Positions 24,101 through 35,127 of a stretch of 64,000 nt of DNA are shown piece by piece. Within the stretch, counting starts at the first letter, position 1; each line of letters opens with the position of its first letter. Source of the DNA: Escallonia rubra (taxonomy: Eukaryota > Streptophyta > Magnoliopsida > Escalloniales > Escalloniaceae); contig JAVXUO010001478.1 in NCBI GenBank assembly GCA_033065855.1, positions 186,001 through 250,000 of the forward strand. Direction: 5' to 3'. A program made the position numbers and the translations under genes. The notes beneath the pieces were generated by a model. That model saw only the letters and a list, made by a program, of their open reading frames with translations. It was not told where the DNA came from and did not search any database.

Positions 24101-26398
24101 ATGTGGACAGAATGTAATGCCTATCATCACTCCTGCATATCCATGCATGAACTCTAGCTACAATGTCTCGACAAGTACATTGCGGGTGATGACTGAAGAG
24201 TTTCAGAGGGGGCATGATATTTGTGAGGTACCCTCTCTCTTTTGGATATTAAGTGTTTTGGTCAAATTTTGTACTCTTTTTTTTTTCCCTTGTTTTTGAG
24301 GGTTAACCATTTTATCCAGATTTTCTTCATCAATGACATTTATGAAGTGTTAAATTTGAACACATACTAACTCTATTAGGAACAAGAACAAGTGATTTTA
24401 TATCAAAGCTCGTAGAAGCTGTAAAAGGTTTGCAGATGACTCTTCCCTTATCTTAAATTGACCTTTTCAGTCTTGGAAGGTGTTCAATGGCAGTACTACT
24501 CAGCAGTATTACCCAGTATTACCTAATAGACTGATAAACCTGGTTGGGGTCCCATACAACCTTTTTATCTGTGTGAAGAATTTTCCCTTTTATTGGTGCC
24601 TTGCTGAATACCATAGTCAGAATTAGTTATGGCTTTGACTTTGATGCTGGTTTAACTTATTGGCTCCTCATTTGTGTGCGCATGGGTGTGTGTTTTGTAT
24701 AACGCGTCGCATTTAATTGGGTTCTATATGTGACATGTGCTTGGTTTTTAACTGAAGATTGTTGTGCTCAGGCAATGGAGGCAAATGAAGCTAGCTGGAT
24801 GACTCTTTTCGAGCCTTTCCTCTTCTTTGAAGCATACAAAAATTACTTGCAGATAAACATAGCAGCTCAAAATGATGACGACTTGAGGAAATGGAAAGGC
24901 TGGGTTGAATCGCGACTTCGTTTGCTTACTTTGAATGTAAGCTTCACTTCTCTTTACCTTTTCATAACAGGGTATACACTCTCATAGAGTGCCTTCTAAT
25001 GTTTACTCATTGTATAATTATCCAGATTGAGCGAGGCACAAATGGAATACTTCATTGCCACCCACATCCTGGTGAATTTTCGGACAAATCCAGACCATTA
25101 CGTTACTGTTTCTTTATGGGTTTAAGGAGGAACCAAGGTGTGAATGCTCAAGAAGTTGAACAATTTGATATGACATCGACAGTTGAAGAATTTAAGAGAT
25201 CTGTGTGCGCGCACGACTCTTGGAAACCCACAATGTTGATTCATTTATGCCATGTAAGAAGGAGAAATATCCCTCATTTTGTTTTCCCTGGTGGAGTCCG
25301 ACCTACGCAACCTGTAAAAGAAGTTGTTGGAAGTCAGGTTGTTACAAATGCAAGAAAGAGAAAACTCGACAAAGTTGATGAAGGATTTGGCTCGAAAAAA
25401 TCCCTGCGCCTGTCTTCAGGAAATAGCAATGTCAGTTTTACGGGGGAAACTCATATAAATTGCCTCGAAAACCATTTATATCATAACAATGAAGTTGGAG
25501 AATCTGTTAGACGCAGCCCATCTTTTGAGTCTTCATTTTCGGCTGGCAGTTCTGTGTTTTCTTGCGGAGCAGAAGAGGTTGTCTCTGAGCAATCTTCTCG
25601 AAAAATGAATGAAGTTCAACATCTTGCCAGTGCTACAAAATGCAATTCCATTGAATCCTTCACAGCAAAGCAAGAAGTTGCAGCAGCAACAACAGGAAAA
25701 GGGATTAATCCTTGCTCAAAGTTCCTCGAGGCTAGTGTCTTGGAGGAGCTTGAGGTATTATAAGCTTTTCTTGTATATTTCAGATGGTGCACATTGTTTT
25801 TTGCTTCCATTTGTTCTATTTACCCTTGTAACATTGCCATCTGATGGGTTTTGGTGGACTTGGAAGCATGAAATATGCGTCAATACAGAACTTGATGAAG
25901 GTGGTTTGACTTTGGAGTAATATGGTTTTAAAGACTTAGGATCAAGCAAACCTGGCTGTTCTAACCACCTAGTATATGTATCTAGAGCAACACTGATATG
26001 TAATTTACCATGTAATAAAAATCTTCCCCCCCCCACCCCCCAAAAAAAAAAAAAAAACATCTAATCTGCTTGTTATTAACAACTTAACGAGATTTGGGGT
26101 TTATCTGCATGCTTGCATGATCATTCTGGTCGCTAGATTTTACTATTGCCTTGTTGAGGTTGGTTATGTCTGACACTCCTCTTTCTGTACTTAAATATAG
26201 CTCGCCGAGCTGACAGCATCGACTTCAATGGGTCCACAGAAACCGCTCATCAGGTACTTCCAAAGAAAATACGAAGTTGCTTGATAATTTGACAGTTTCC
26301 ATTGTGAAATGCGCTTGTGGTTTCCAGGGTTGATGTTTTTGCTTTGATTGTCCATTACCTGCAGGTTAAACTTCACTTCTTTGGGACAAGCAGCCTGA
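21145..26398 (+). CDS. PAPS: Nuclear poly(A) polymerase (PAPS-type), 12 coding exons, 663 aa
   Basis: The enzyme adds poly(A) tails to cleaved pre-mRNA 3' ends in the nucleus. Coding exons by GT-AG reading: 21145-21258, 21715-21792, 21877-21984, 22426-22488, 22568-22729, 23569-23682, 23763-23825, 23919-24227, 24772-24936, 25026-25754, 26201-26253, 26365-26398; the total of 1992 nt is in frame throughout. The nucleotidyltransferase signature is complete: Gly95-Ser96 in FTFGSYRLG, then Asp107 and Asp109 in [10 protein letters not shown], and a third Asp at 162 in SVSIDLLY. Central domain motifs [20 protein letters not shown] and [11 protein letters not shown] follow, then the RNA-binding region ending in NFVFPGG-like '[10 protein letters not shown]'. 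A basic stretch ARKRKLDK after it looks like a nuclear signal. The C-terminal tail ends [11 protein letters not shown], as in plant PAPs. The start [11 protein letters not shown] fits the family. It appears intact. Which PAPS paralogue it is cannot be told here. Confidence 0.93.
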
Positions 26399-26590
26399 AG
26401 TAGTACAAATTCACGGCAAGTATACAAACCAAGTACATCCTTCAAGTTAGGCAAAAGTCTAGGGTTTTTAATTTTACCCCTGAAGTTGTACAGTTAATGA
26501 TCTTTTAGCAGCTTACTAGATCATAGCTTCACAAATATGTGGGAGTATTACATGTGGAAGATGTATATATACAAGGGGCTTATCATTTTT

Positions 26591-26596
26591 AATAAA
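26591..26596 (+). promoter_or_regulatory. Candidate poly(A) signal of the poly(A) polymerase gene
   Basis: AATAAA lies 193 bases after the stop codon at 26398, in T-rich sequence followed by 'catggtctattgcatt'. It is the first canonical hexamer downstream. Confidence 0.4.
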
Positions 26597-27381
26597 AGTT
26601 CATGGTCTATTGCATTACTTTGAGTCTTCTTGGATTGATCCTGAATTCAATTTTCATAGTAGAACTGTATTACTTTCAAAATCGGGTTTAATCGGTTTTA
26701 AGCTATTTTTAATAAAAGTAACTTTATGAATGCTGTTTGGATAAGAAGCACAGAAAACATTTTCAATAGGCAGAATAACCAAAAAATTAGAGTGTGTTTA
26801 ATAACGCAATTAAGCACTTAAAACTTAAAGTTTTCAATGATTTTTAATTAAGTGCGTTTGATAACGTTTAACGTTGTATCACTTAAAAAATTAATTCTTA
26901 ATAAAGATATACTAAAACTTTAAGGTAGGGTGGACTTACTTAATGCTTATCACTTAATTTTAAGTGAGATGCTTAAAAGTTATTTAACGTAATTATACAT
27001 AAAAAGGATAATTATCACTATGATGTCGCAACAATTAATTTGTTGGCAACACCACCTCCACAACACTACAATTACCACCACAACAATTATTCCCTTTTGC
27101 TACCACAACAACAATTACGCTAGCCACTACCACCACCACAACCACAAAGACGCCGCCACCTCCACCACACCATCGCTACCGTCATCACCCCCATGTTCAC
27201 CCAAACCATCTAAATATCCATCACATTACGATCATTGTCATGACCATCATGTCGCTACCTATCACTATCACCAAGATTACTAATATCACGTCTTCACGCA
27301 TCATTACCGCCGACATTGACACCTTTCTGCCGCCGCGGCCACCATCATTATTACTGCATCGCCACTGTCATCACCACCCCT

Positions 27382-28243
27382 CATAGTTATGAATACCGTA
27401 TCGTAGTGCGTACCACTTTTTTCGTGAAATAGTACATACTGGTACCGTCTCGGTACTGTCTTAAACTTTTCATCAATAATATACATATGTAATACTCATT
27501 CATTAGCAAACTAATAATGTATACATATATTTTCTCCTTCACAGCTCATCTAGAGCTTGAATTACCTCATTTTTAACTAAGTTATTTGTTCCCAAATAAG
27601 CTGTTTGTTCCCATATTGTGACATTAGGAACAAATAGTTTGTTCAATTGAATTACCTCATCTAAAATTATCCCTTATTTTAACTATCTCATTAGCAGATC
27701 CTTATATAAGAATAAATTGTTTGTTGAACAATAACGTATTTGAGTTCAATAATAAACTGTTTGTAGATGTGTGAAAGTGCCAATAAATGTGTAAAGCAAT
27801 ATATCATGTAGATGAAAGAATATAATGAAAGCTTCTAGTTATAAAGTAAATCAAAGTTAAGAGAGAAAGTAAAAGTAAAGTCAAAATTGAGATGAAGATT
27901 GAAAACTTACCAAGAAAGATGTTACAAATTCTAATAAAAATCGTAAGGAAGAGGCTACATAAGCTTTGATTTATATAATAAAACCTATGGTGTTTTCTGT
28001 TTAGTTTTTATATGGTCTATTTACTAAAATTTTAAAGAAATTAGTAATTTTTATATTTTTTAAGGAATCGGCACAAAACATATTATCTCGGTCGATACGT
28101 ATTTTTTGGCTAGTATCACCTGTACTGACCTGTACAACCGGTACATGTATTTTGATCGATAAGAAATGTAAAGAGAAATCGTATCGATAGAAGATAAAAA
28201 TAGTATGTACTGGCTGATACAGTATTGATAATTATGCCACCAC
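27382..28243. mobile_element. MITE-like element nested in the Harbinger-like element
   Basis: The left end 'gttatgaataccgtatcgta' and the reverse of the right end 'ataattatcaatactgtatcag' form imperfect inverted repeats. Inward, 'tactggtaccgtctcggtac' and 'ggctagtatcacctgtactgac' echo each other. CCACC-rich host sequence resumes on both sides ('catcaccacccctcatag' and 'ccaccaccaacatag'), which shows insertion into the core of the host element. Exact ends and superfamily are uncertain; there is no coding capacity. Confidence 0.5.
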
Positions 28244-28344
28244 CAACATAGTTTTGGCCAAAAAAAGAAAGTTATAAAGTACATATATAAATGCATAATT
28301 TGGGTAAAAATGGATAAATTTGTAAATGGAGCAATTTTTAGAAA

Positions 28345-29121
28345 TTTATATATATAAAAGTCAAAGCTGAGAGAGAGTGATTAGGTCACCACTTACGTGT
28401 ACACTCTCTTAACTCGGCATAAGAACTTTCTTATTTTGACTTTTTAAAAGCATTTAGAATTTATTCACTTTTATAATAATAATTTGAATTCGTTCTCTCT
28501 CTCTCTCATTCAATTTGATTTGAATTTCGTTTTGCCATTTAAAATTCAACCAATTAAATAGGTTTTATATTTCTATCTCTTCTATGCCAATATTTCCCAT
28601 TTAAAAACTTTATTTATATCTTTGTAATTTCATTAATTCTTAAGATTTTGCCAAAACTAATTCTCTAAGTATTTCTCTTTAATCTTAAATCTTTTCAATT
28701 ATTTAGAGAAGCTCAATATTCAGTATGAGTTCTCTCTCTAATTAAGATAATATCCCCCATTTTATTTCATTACAAGTTTATATATATAGTTTACTCTTCT
28801 ATTTTTTTTCAATCATTTGTTATATTTTTTTACCTTTTTTTTCGTGACCATGAGTAATACAACCTCAACACACGAATTATTATATTTAGAATTATCATTA
28901 TTATTGCTATTAATTAGGATAGACTATTTCTATCATTTCATATATTATGTTTCATCTTCATTTGTTGCTAAAAGTTAGTAATTACTACTTAAGTTCTTTT
29001 TTAATGACAAAATTTGGTAGAAAAACTCATATAAAAAGGTAAATAATTTTTTAATTCATTTTAATCACTACTAATTTTGATAGTTGTTGCTTCCGTGTAC
29101 AATGCACCGGATCAAAACTAG
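28345..29121 (+). mobile_element. Non-autonomous Helitron, plus orientation
   Basis: The 3' end is 'ccgtgtacaatgcaccggatcaaaaCTAG' followed by T: a short GC hairpin and then the CTAG terminus that Helitrons use, inserted between A and T. The 5' end begins 'tttatatatataaaagtc', close to the usual TC-TATATATAA start with C changed to T. Comparison with 18769-19572 gives the junctions: host sequence '...ataaatttgtaaat...tttttagaaa' resumes as 'ttttcttttggtttacc'. No Rep/helicase is encoded. Confidence 0.55.
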
Positions 29122-29294
29122 TTTTCTTTTGGTTTACCAAACAGATTAACTTGTTTTTGAGTAAAAATTCCGTTGTTTAAAGTATTCAATTTTACAAATT
29201 TAACACTTAACTTTTTTAGCACTTCAGTTTTATCAAATAGCCCCTTAGTTTTTGCAATGAATGGTGCTAAACATCTTTGTAATTGATAGTGATA

Positions 29295-30330
29295 CTAGTT
29301 TTAAGCTCGTACGTTGCACACGAGAGTGATATGTGCTAAGTACAATAATATTCATTCAATTACATCGTATCGATTATAATAAAGTGAAATAATATAAAAA
29401 TAATTAAAATGTTAATAATAAGTTGATTTCCTTTTTTATAGCATGGTTGGTTTCTATTGGTAAATTTCTTGCATCCAAAAAGTAAGAGGAAAAACATAAA
29501 TATAAAAAAGGTAATATTTTTCCGTGCAGTACATACAGAGGATTGTAAAACAACTATCAAAGTACTGAATTAAAACTAACTTATATTTCTTTATCAAGAA
29601 ATATTAAAATAATTTGGTATTACATATACATAAAATCAAAAGTACATGTATAACATGTAGTAATAACACATATGTTACATCAAACTTAAAGATGCATATC
29701 ATGACGTACTGTTATTGTGAAGAGCAAAAGGATTTGGAAAATATTGCAGATGACCGAAAGAAGACGATGTGAGTTGTATTTATCTTTTGACTTTAAGAAT
29801 TCTAAATTATGAAAATATACAGTTGCCAGAGTAATTTTTAGGGATTAGCTTCAGAGTGGAATTCATAAATAAACTTTTTGTTACCAAAAATTTCAAAAAA
29901 ATCAAAGAATGAGTAGGATATGCGAGGGAGGGACACAAATGAAAGATATAATTATTTCTTCAAATTTGAAGAGTTTATGTAAGAAAGGGGAGGTCCTTTG
30001 AGTAAGCGTTTACTTGACAATATTGCAGAATATATCGATATATAGGTATAATTTATTATAAATTACTTTTGAAATTTGAGCGATGAGGATGATTAAAGTT
30101 TCGACGTTTAATTGATAAAATAAACTCTAACATATTGGTGATTGAGGATCAAATTCAGAAAGGGAAGTAATAGTTTAACAACCAAATTCAAAAAGGAAAG
30201 TGATAATTCAAAGTTACTAAAATTGGTTTTATATAAGAAATAAATTAAATCACGTGGCGAACGGAGAGAATGTCCACGTAGCCGGTGGTATGATAATATT
30301 ATCTTATTTTCAGCTTATATATATTATAGA
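29295..30330 (-). mobile_element. Non-autonomous Helitron, minus orientation
   Basis: Read on the minus strand it begins 'TCTATAATATATATAAGCTG' after an A and ends 'ctcgtgtgcaacgtacgagcttaaaaCTAG' followed by T. The 19-nt GC-rich palindrome close to the CTAG end is the Helitron 3' hairpin. Insertion between A and T is as expected. The 1036-bp interior is AT-rich and codes for nothing recognisable (the 66-codon frame at 29360-29560 is low-complexity). Confidence 0.6.
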
Positions 30331-30875
30331 TTTTCGTACTTTACTCGGTAAAACCTAATTTTATAAAATTGACTGACACATAATCTTCGTTGCCTTGGCG
30401 TAATCAATTTTTTTAACTTTTGAAACCTAATTTTATTTAGTCAGTTTTCTATATTTATCTAATACCTAACGACATGATGTAATTCAGATTATATAAAATT
30501 TGACCATTTCAAATCTATTCCTTAACAGGTTCTTTGTGTTCTTACTTACACTTGGAAGCTGGAAGTTGGATCTGTAAACCCTAATACAATGAAGCTATTC
30601 TAAATCGTGTAAAAGAATCTGAAATAATGGTCCAGACCAAACAAGTTATGCAACAACTGTATCAATCAAGATCTCTGCCTATCTTAGGCAATCCAATCAC
30701 CGGGATGAATTGGACCAGACAAGTTAGGCTCGAATACCTGCTATTGTTATCATAATTTGGTGGCCAATCACATCAACCTTGTGAACATGGCATGTTTCAA
30801 CAGCTTGAGCTAGAAACACTGCACTCACCTTTCGACCAGTAGAAGAAGAAATAAGGAGAAAGAGGAACGAAAAAC
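30331..30875. other. Intergenic, no gene seen
   Basis: AT-rich sequence with no domain-bearing frame and no element ends that I can support. Confidence 0.4.
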
Positions 30876-30879
30876 TTCT

Positions 30880-31015
30880 GTAGCGTTGAGCGATAGCTCG
30901 ACTGATAATCTCGAAATATATTTTGGTTCGAATCTAAATAAGTAAAAAGAAGAATGAAAAACATCCGCAGGTAGCTCAACTGGTAAAATCCCGAGGTACG
31001 TTATTCTTCAAGTCT
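30880..31015 (+). repeat. tRNA-like SINE head, possibly two in tandem
   Basis: 'gatagctcgactgat' (A-box-like, about 30891-30906) is followed 18 bases later by 'ggttcgaatct' (B-box-like, 30924-30934), the internal Pol III promoter spacing. A second A-box-like 'ggtagctcaactggt' begins near 30970, with a weaker B box 'tcttcaagtct' near 31005. The acceptor stem does not close, so it is not a functional tRNA; a SINE or tRNA relic is more likely. Confidence 0.35.
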
Positions 31016-34000
31016 TTTTGGAATGCCATAGGCATGTCAAGAAATGTATGTGTGAACTTGACATGGTGTGTACAACCTGACTTGTGATACCATCTTACTG
31101 TTAAATAGAGACAAAAAACATTTGTTAGCTAGTATGAAAGATATTTTTTCTCTTTTCAACAAGAAGATCGATACGAATCATATAACTTTAACATCATCCA
31201 AAATAATTCACGATACAAAATCAAGGGGTGTTCCATCCAAACCTCTGCATTATTGCCAAACTTATCATGATGAGAGCCGTCTAATTGGTTGCTTTTTTAT
31301 TTTTTTTCATTTTTTCTTGGTACGAACTTTTGTCACACTCAATCGATGAAAGACGCGTCACGTATAAATACACCGAAAGTCACTTGCCGGGACAAAGTAT
31401 CAAACAACTTTGAAAACGAAAACACACTTCTTGCGCGCAATGCCTACGCCAAAAGAATTTCCAGACGAAAAATAGACGTTGGGGTCGTTAATCTTGTGAA
31501 CATTGCTCATTCCATATGATTGACTACCTTCGATTAATGCTTTCATGTCGTTCTCAAGAGTCATATCACTCCCATGTTCATCATCACGGGCAGTCAAAGT
31601 CTATCTCGATTGTTCTACTAATTAATTAATCCTTTGTTTTCAAAATGTCATGCTTTTCACTACGTCGTACAAGCTGACACGCACTACAAGAGAAAAAGAA
31701 ATCAATGTGCAGACCATCTTGTAAGCTAAGGAGCTGGACAAGTAGAGTACAAAGTGCACCTTAGAATAGACATCTTAGGAAAAATCAATAATATCATACT
31801 CTCTGACTTGTGTAGGGTTCCCTTGAGAAGGCAGACCAAGTAACTTTGTACACTTTTCTTGTCTAATTTTTCTTTGACAAAAAAATAAAATTATGCCGTG
31901 ACAAAGATGGCGTAAGAAGTTTGTTAGTAGGCATCTCTTGCACGGGCTTCTTACAGAACAGTCTTGTTCATATCTTACTAATGATTTCTTTTGGTGTATT
32001 AATTTCTGTATCGATTGTCGCTTGAGTTATCTTAAAGATCGAGCGTCACTAATAGTTCTCTTACAACTCTAAAATCCCAACGGCTGATTTTCCAAGTTTT
32101 AGGTCCATAAAGCCCACACTAATTAGTCATTATTAAAATTGACCTGTGTCTTTTTTAAGACATAAATAATATTAACATATGCCTTTTTTAAGACATAAAG
32201 AGTTCTTCCTAACTCGATCTTGAAAGGTTTCATCATGTCTTATAGGAAATTATGCTTTTACACCTGATGTGTCAAGTGGTTACTTTAGCTTGTAGTTACA
32301 CTTTGGGCTAAGTCTCACGTTGATATTGGCTCCACTAACCTTATTCTTTGTCGGTTTTGCTACTTTAAACTTTTGTTTGTGGTTTATTTGCTATGCTTGT
32401 AACTCATCAACTTCATACGAATCACTCAATATGTGTCCGACCATATGCGTTTCCAGAGTCTTCTTAATTGGTGTTACCTCCGCAACTTTGTGAACATCTC
32501 AATTTGTTACTTTAATACCTGGTGCTCTCGCATTTGAATTATATATACTTTTCTTACGAACATAGAACTCTTATCCCCGCACAAATATATAATCCGAAAC
32601 AACGAGGAAAGAAGAAATAAACAAGGCTCCATTGCGATAGAAATCATTACACGGTTCGCAAACTAACGATCGTGAATAATTAATGGTACAGAATCATGCA
32701 ATATTTACTTTGCGTCAACGATCGATCGAGTTGCAAAGCTGGCACAAAGAGAGAGGGACACTAAAATACGAAGAGAAGGAAGGTGGCTTGGAACAGAGAG
32801 AAAGAGCCACGCCACCAACCCAAGAAACAAGTTGCGGATGATAAAAGACTAAAAGGACACCAAGTTGCAGGATTCGGTGGGTTTGCAAATCTTAGTTGAC
32901 GGTGCTGATTGCATTAATTTGATCATTCTTAATCAACTCCTTGATCTATCTGCCTTTAGAATCTTCAATTTTGGGTTTGTATATTGCCCGGAGATCACGG
33001 CAAATCTCGTTTTCAGATGGTCCTTGTCCAAACTGCCTAATCTTCCACCGCCCAAAAATGTTCTTAATCACTTGTAATTAGTACTTGATTAAGCCTAACA
33101 TATGTTCCAGATTCTTCTTGACAGATTGTTTAATGTATTGAGGGAGCCCACAAATGTTGTTTATTGCTTGTTTGGATTATAATCTTGTACCTGTCAAGGC
33201 AACTAACATTGAGTACCACCTACAATGGAGCAAGGAGCCGTGAATTGTTTTTTCTTTCTTCTTCGAGGTTGGTGATGCTTGAAACTCGTTCGCATGTGTG
33301 AAGGAGCATTTTAAAACGGGAAAGACGATGATGTTCCTCGTCTCTTGTCATATTTTTTAGTTTTAAAATGATCACCAATTTACCAATCTCAATCAGATGG
33401 ATTCCACGTCTCGTTGACGAGCTGTTAAATATTGGCGTAATATAACTTCCGATGGGCGATAACTTAATTGATGGATTGGCGTTCACAAGCGGGATGCAGC
33501 AAATTGATTAGACGTAAATTAGGGGTAGGTTCACAAGCAGGATGCAGCAAACTGATTCACGTTCGAGAGTTATGGTACTAGTGATGGTCATTGATGAAGG
33601 AGAGAGTCTATAAGAGTTAGAGATCGAGAGGAGGAGGACAAACTATAGAAGAAAGAAACATGAGTATAAATGACCGTTTACGGAGAGCTTAATGACAGAA
33701 AAAGAAATTATCCAAATGGCACTAAATATTTTGTGAGGAGATCGAAGGTTCAAGTCGTTCGCACATGCAAATGGACTTTCTCCTTTAGTTTATGCTCTTC
33801 TGGCCTTTTTTGTTTAATTACTCAGTTGTCTCGGATCATACAATATTTTTCAAAAATCGTTTCCTAAAAGTCATTTACAATTCATTGACCTTGGTGTCTA
33901 TCTCCGATGAGAGCCACCCCACTAGTCCTCCTATCACCAACTTGCTTTCTTTCATATCTATTAATACCTCAAGCTAAACTATTGAATTCTATTTTAAAAT

Positions 34001-34570
34001 CGCTTCATTTTGTAGACACTTCTTGTAGGCTGAAAGAGGTATATATTTGCTCTCCTGTTTTTCCTTTTTTTTTCCCCATTATATGAAACCAAACAAATGA
34101 AAGGAAATGTTTTTTTAAATTTCTTCTCTCTTTGATACTCTTAAGGTGTATTGTGTATTAAATCCAAACTAAACCAATCAAACTAAACCGTTTAAACTGA
34201 TGGAATCGAATCGTCAATATCGACAGAGTTTGATTCAGTTCAGTTCAAAATTTATTAAATTCAACAATAACGATTCAATTTACGATTCGACTCCCAAACA
34301 AAACAGTGCTCACTCCGGTCTTCTATTACCCCCAAGTCCCAATTGATTGATAAAACATACTTTTGCACCAAAAAAAATAAAACATAGTATATACAAGGGG
34401 ACAGTCTATACACAGGGCTCCCCCCAGATCACCAGATCTGCCTGTCCCTTGTTTTCTATAGCCACGTACCCCACCCCACCCCCTGTTACCGTCCCTTCCG
34501 TTGCCACTTTGCCCTCACTTCCCTCTCAACCAAGTATCCCCTTTCATGTCTACGTATACACCTTCCCCCC
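31016..34570. other. Intergenic, no supportable gene
   Basis: Several short frames (31068-31349, 31289-31519, 31400-31597 minus, 32865-33077, 33220-33486 minus, 34347-34661) show no recognisable domain. A 35-bp unit containing 'ttcacaagc(g/a)ggatgcagcaaa' occurs twice near 33482 and 33530. The segment near 34390-34570 is C-rich and is the promoter region of the RING gene. 'gcactacaagag' at 31681 resembles a CACTA end but lacks subterminal repeats. Confidence 0.4.
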
Positions 34571-34577
34571 ATCCCCA

Positions 34578-34587
34578 CTATATAAAC
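34578..34587 (+). promoter_or_regulatory. TATA box of the RING-H2 gene
   Basis: 'ctatataaac' lies 70 bases before the ATG at 34648, in a C-rich promoter. The spacing gives a 5' UTR of about 35-40 bases. Confidence 0.6.
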
Positions 34588-34647
34588 ATATGACACTCTC
34601 TCTGATTGTCACTCATTCATACTTCATAGTAATTGCTGTTCCAAAAT

Positions 34648-35127
34648 ATGGGTTTACATAGCCAGCTGAACGACGTCGCGCCGGGCTCCTTCCCAATCCT
34701 CCTGGTGGCCACCATCGCCACCGCCGTGCGTTACCTTCGGTCCCTCCTTTGCACTGTCTTCCACAGCGTGGGTCCGTCCAGGCTGGATCCAGGCGAGGTG
34801 GACGATGGGCTAGTGAAAGCCGTCGGATCGGGGCTGGCCGGCCTGGTCGTGCTGGCCGAGCAGCTCAGCCAGAACCGGGCCCTCTCGTACCGGCACGAGG
34901 GGGGCGCGGGCAGCTGCGTGGTGTGCCTGAACCGGCTCGCCGGCGGCGACCGCGTGCGCAGGCTGGCGTGCCGCCACGTGTTCCACAAGGAGTGCTTCGA
35001 CGGGTGGCTGGACCATTTGAACTTCAACTGCCCGCTCTGCCGGTCGCCGGTGGTTCCCGACGAGCGCGTGGCTCTCTCCCGGCGGCGCGTGACCGGCGAC
35101 CTCCTCGCCTGGTTCTCTCTCCGCTGA
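34648..35127 (+). CDS. XERICO-like RING-H2 finger protein, probable E3 ubiquitin ligase, 159 aa
   Basis: This is a single-exon gene. Residues about 12-40 (SFPILLVATIATAV...LCTVF) form one hydrophobic segment, a likely membrane anchor. Residues 90-131 are a complete RING-H2 finger: C90-x2-C93-x14-C108-x-H110-x2-H113-x2-C116-x11-C128-x2-C131, with Trp120 between as in active E3 RINGs and Pro129 after the seventh ligand. Size, N-terminal MGL start and architecture match the small XERICO/BRH1-type plant proteins, which recruit E2 enzymes; XERICO itself is tied to abscisic acid and drought responses. Substrate is unknown. The coding region is strikingly GC-rich compared with its AT-rich surroundings, especially at third positions. 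Minus and other plus frames over it are shadows caused by that GC content. Confidence 0.88.
   Translation: MGLHSQLNDVAPGSFPILLVATIATAVRYLRSLLCTVFHSVGPSRLDPGEVDDGLVKAVGSGLAGLVVLAEQLSQNRALSYRHEGGAGSCVVCLNRLAGGDRVRRLACRHVFHKECFDGWLDHLNFNCPLCRSPVVPDERVALSRRRVTGDLLAWFSLR

Larger units (their letters stand above)
26788..29248. mobile_element. PIF/Harbinger-like element, family A copy 3, with two nested insertions
   Basis: The left end 'gagtgtgtttaataacgc' is preceded by TTA and the right end '...tatcaaatagcccc' is followed by TTA, the 3-bp duplication expected for PIF/Harbinger. It is the inverse of the element at 18769-19572: the left 250 bp match that element's right end, and 29122-29248 ('ggtttaccaaacagattaac', 'cacttcagttttatcaaat') matches its left end. 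The CCACCAC core is at about 27040-27380 and 28244-28344. It is inflated by a MITE at 27382-28243 and a Helitron at 28345-29121. The His/Thr-rich frame at 27020-27283 is the repeat core, not a gene. Confidence 0.65.

Noticed and set aside
30960..31015. A functional tRNA gene at 'ggtagctcaactggtaaaatcc'
   Set aside because: Only the D-arm region is tRNA-like; acceptor and anticodon stems do not close and the B box is poor.
31681..31698. 'cactacaagagaaaaag' as the missing 5' end of the CACTA element
   Set aside because: No TAGCGACCG subterminal repeats are near it and it lies far to the left of the first CACTA coding remnant.
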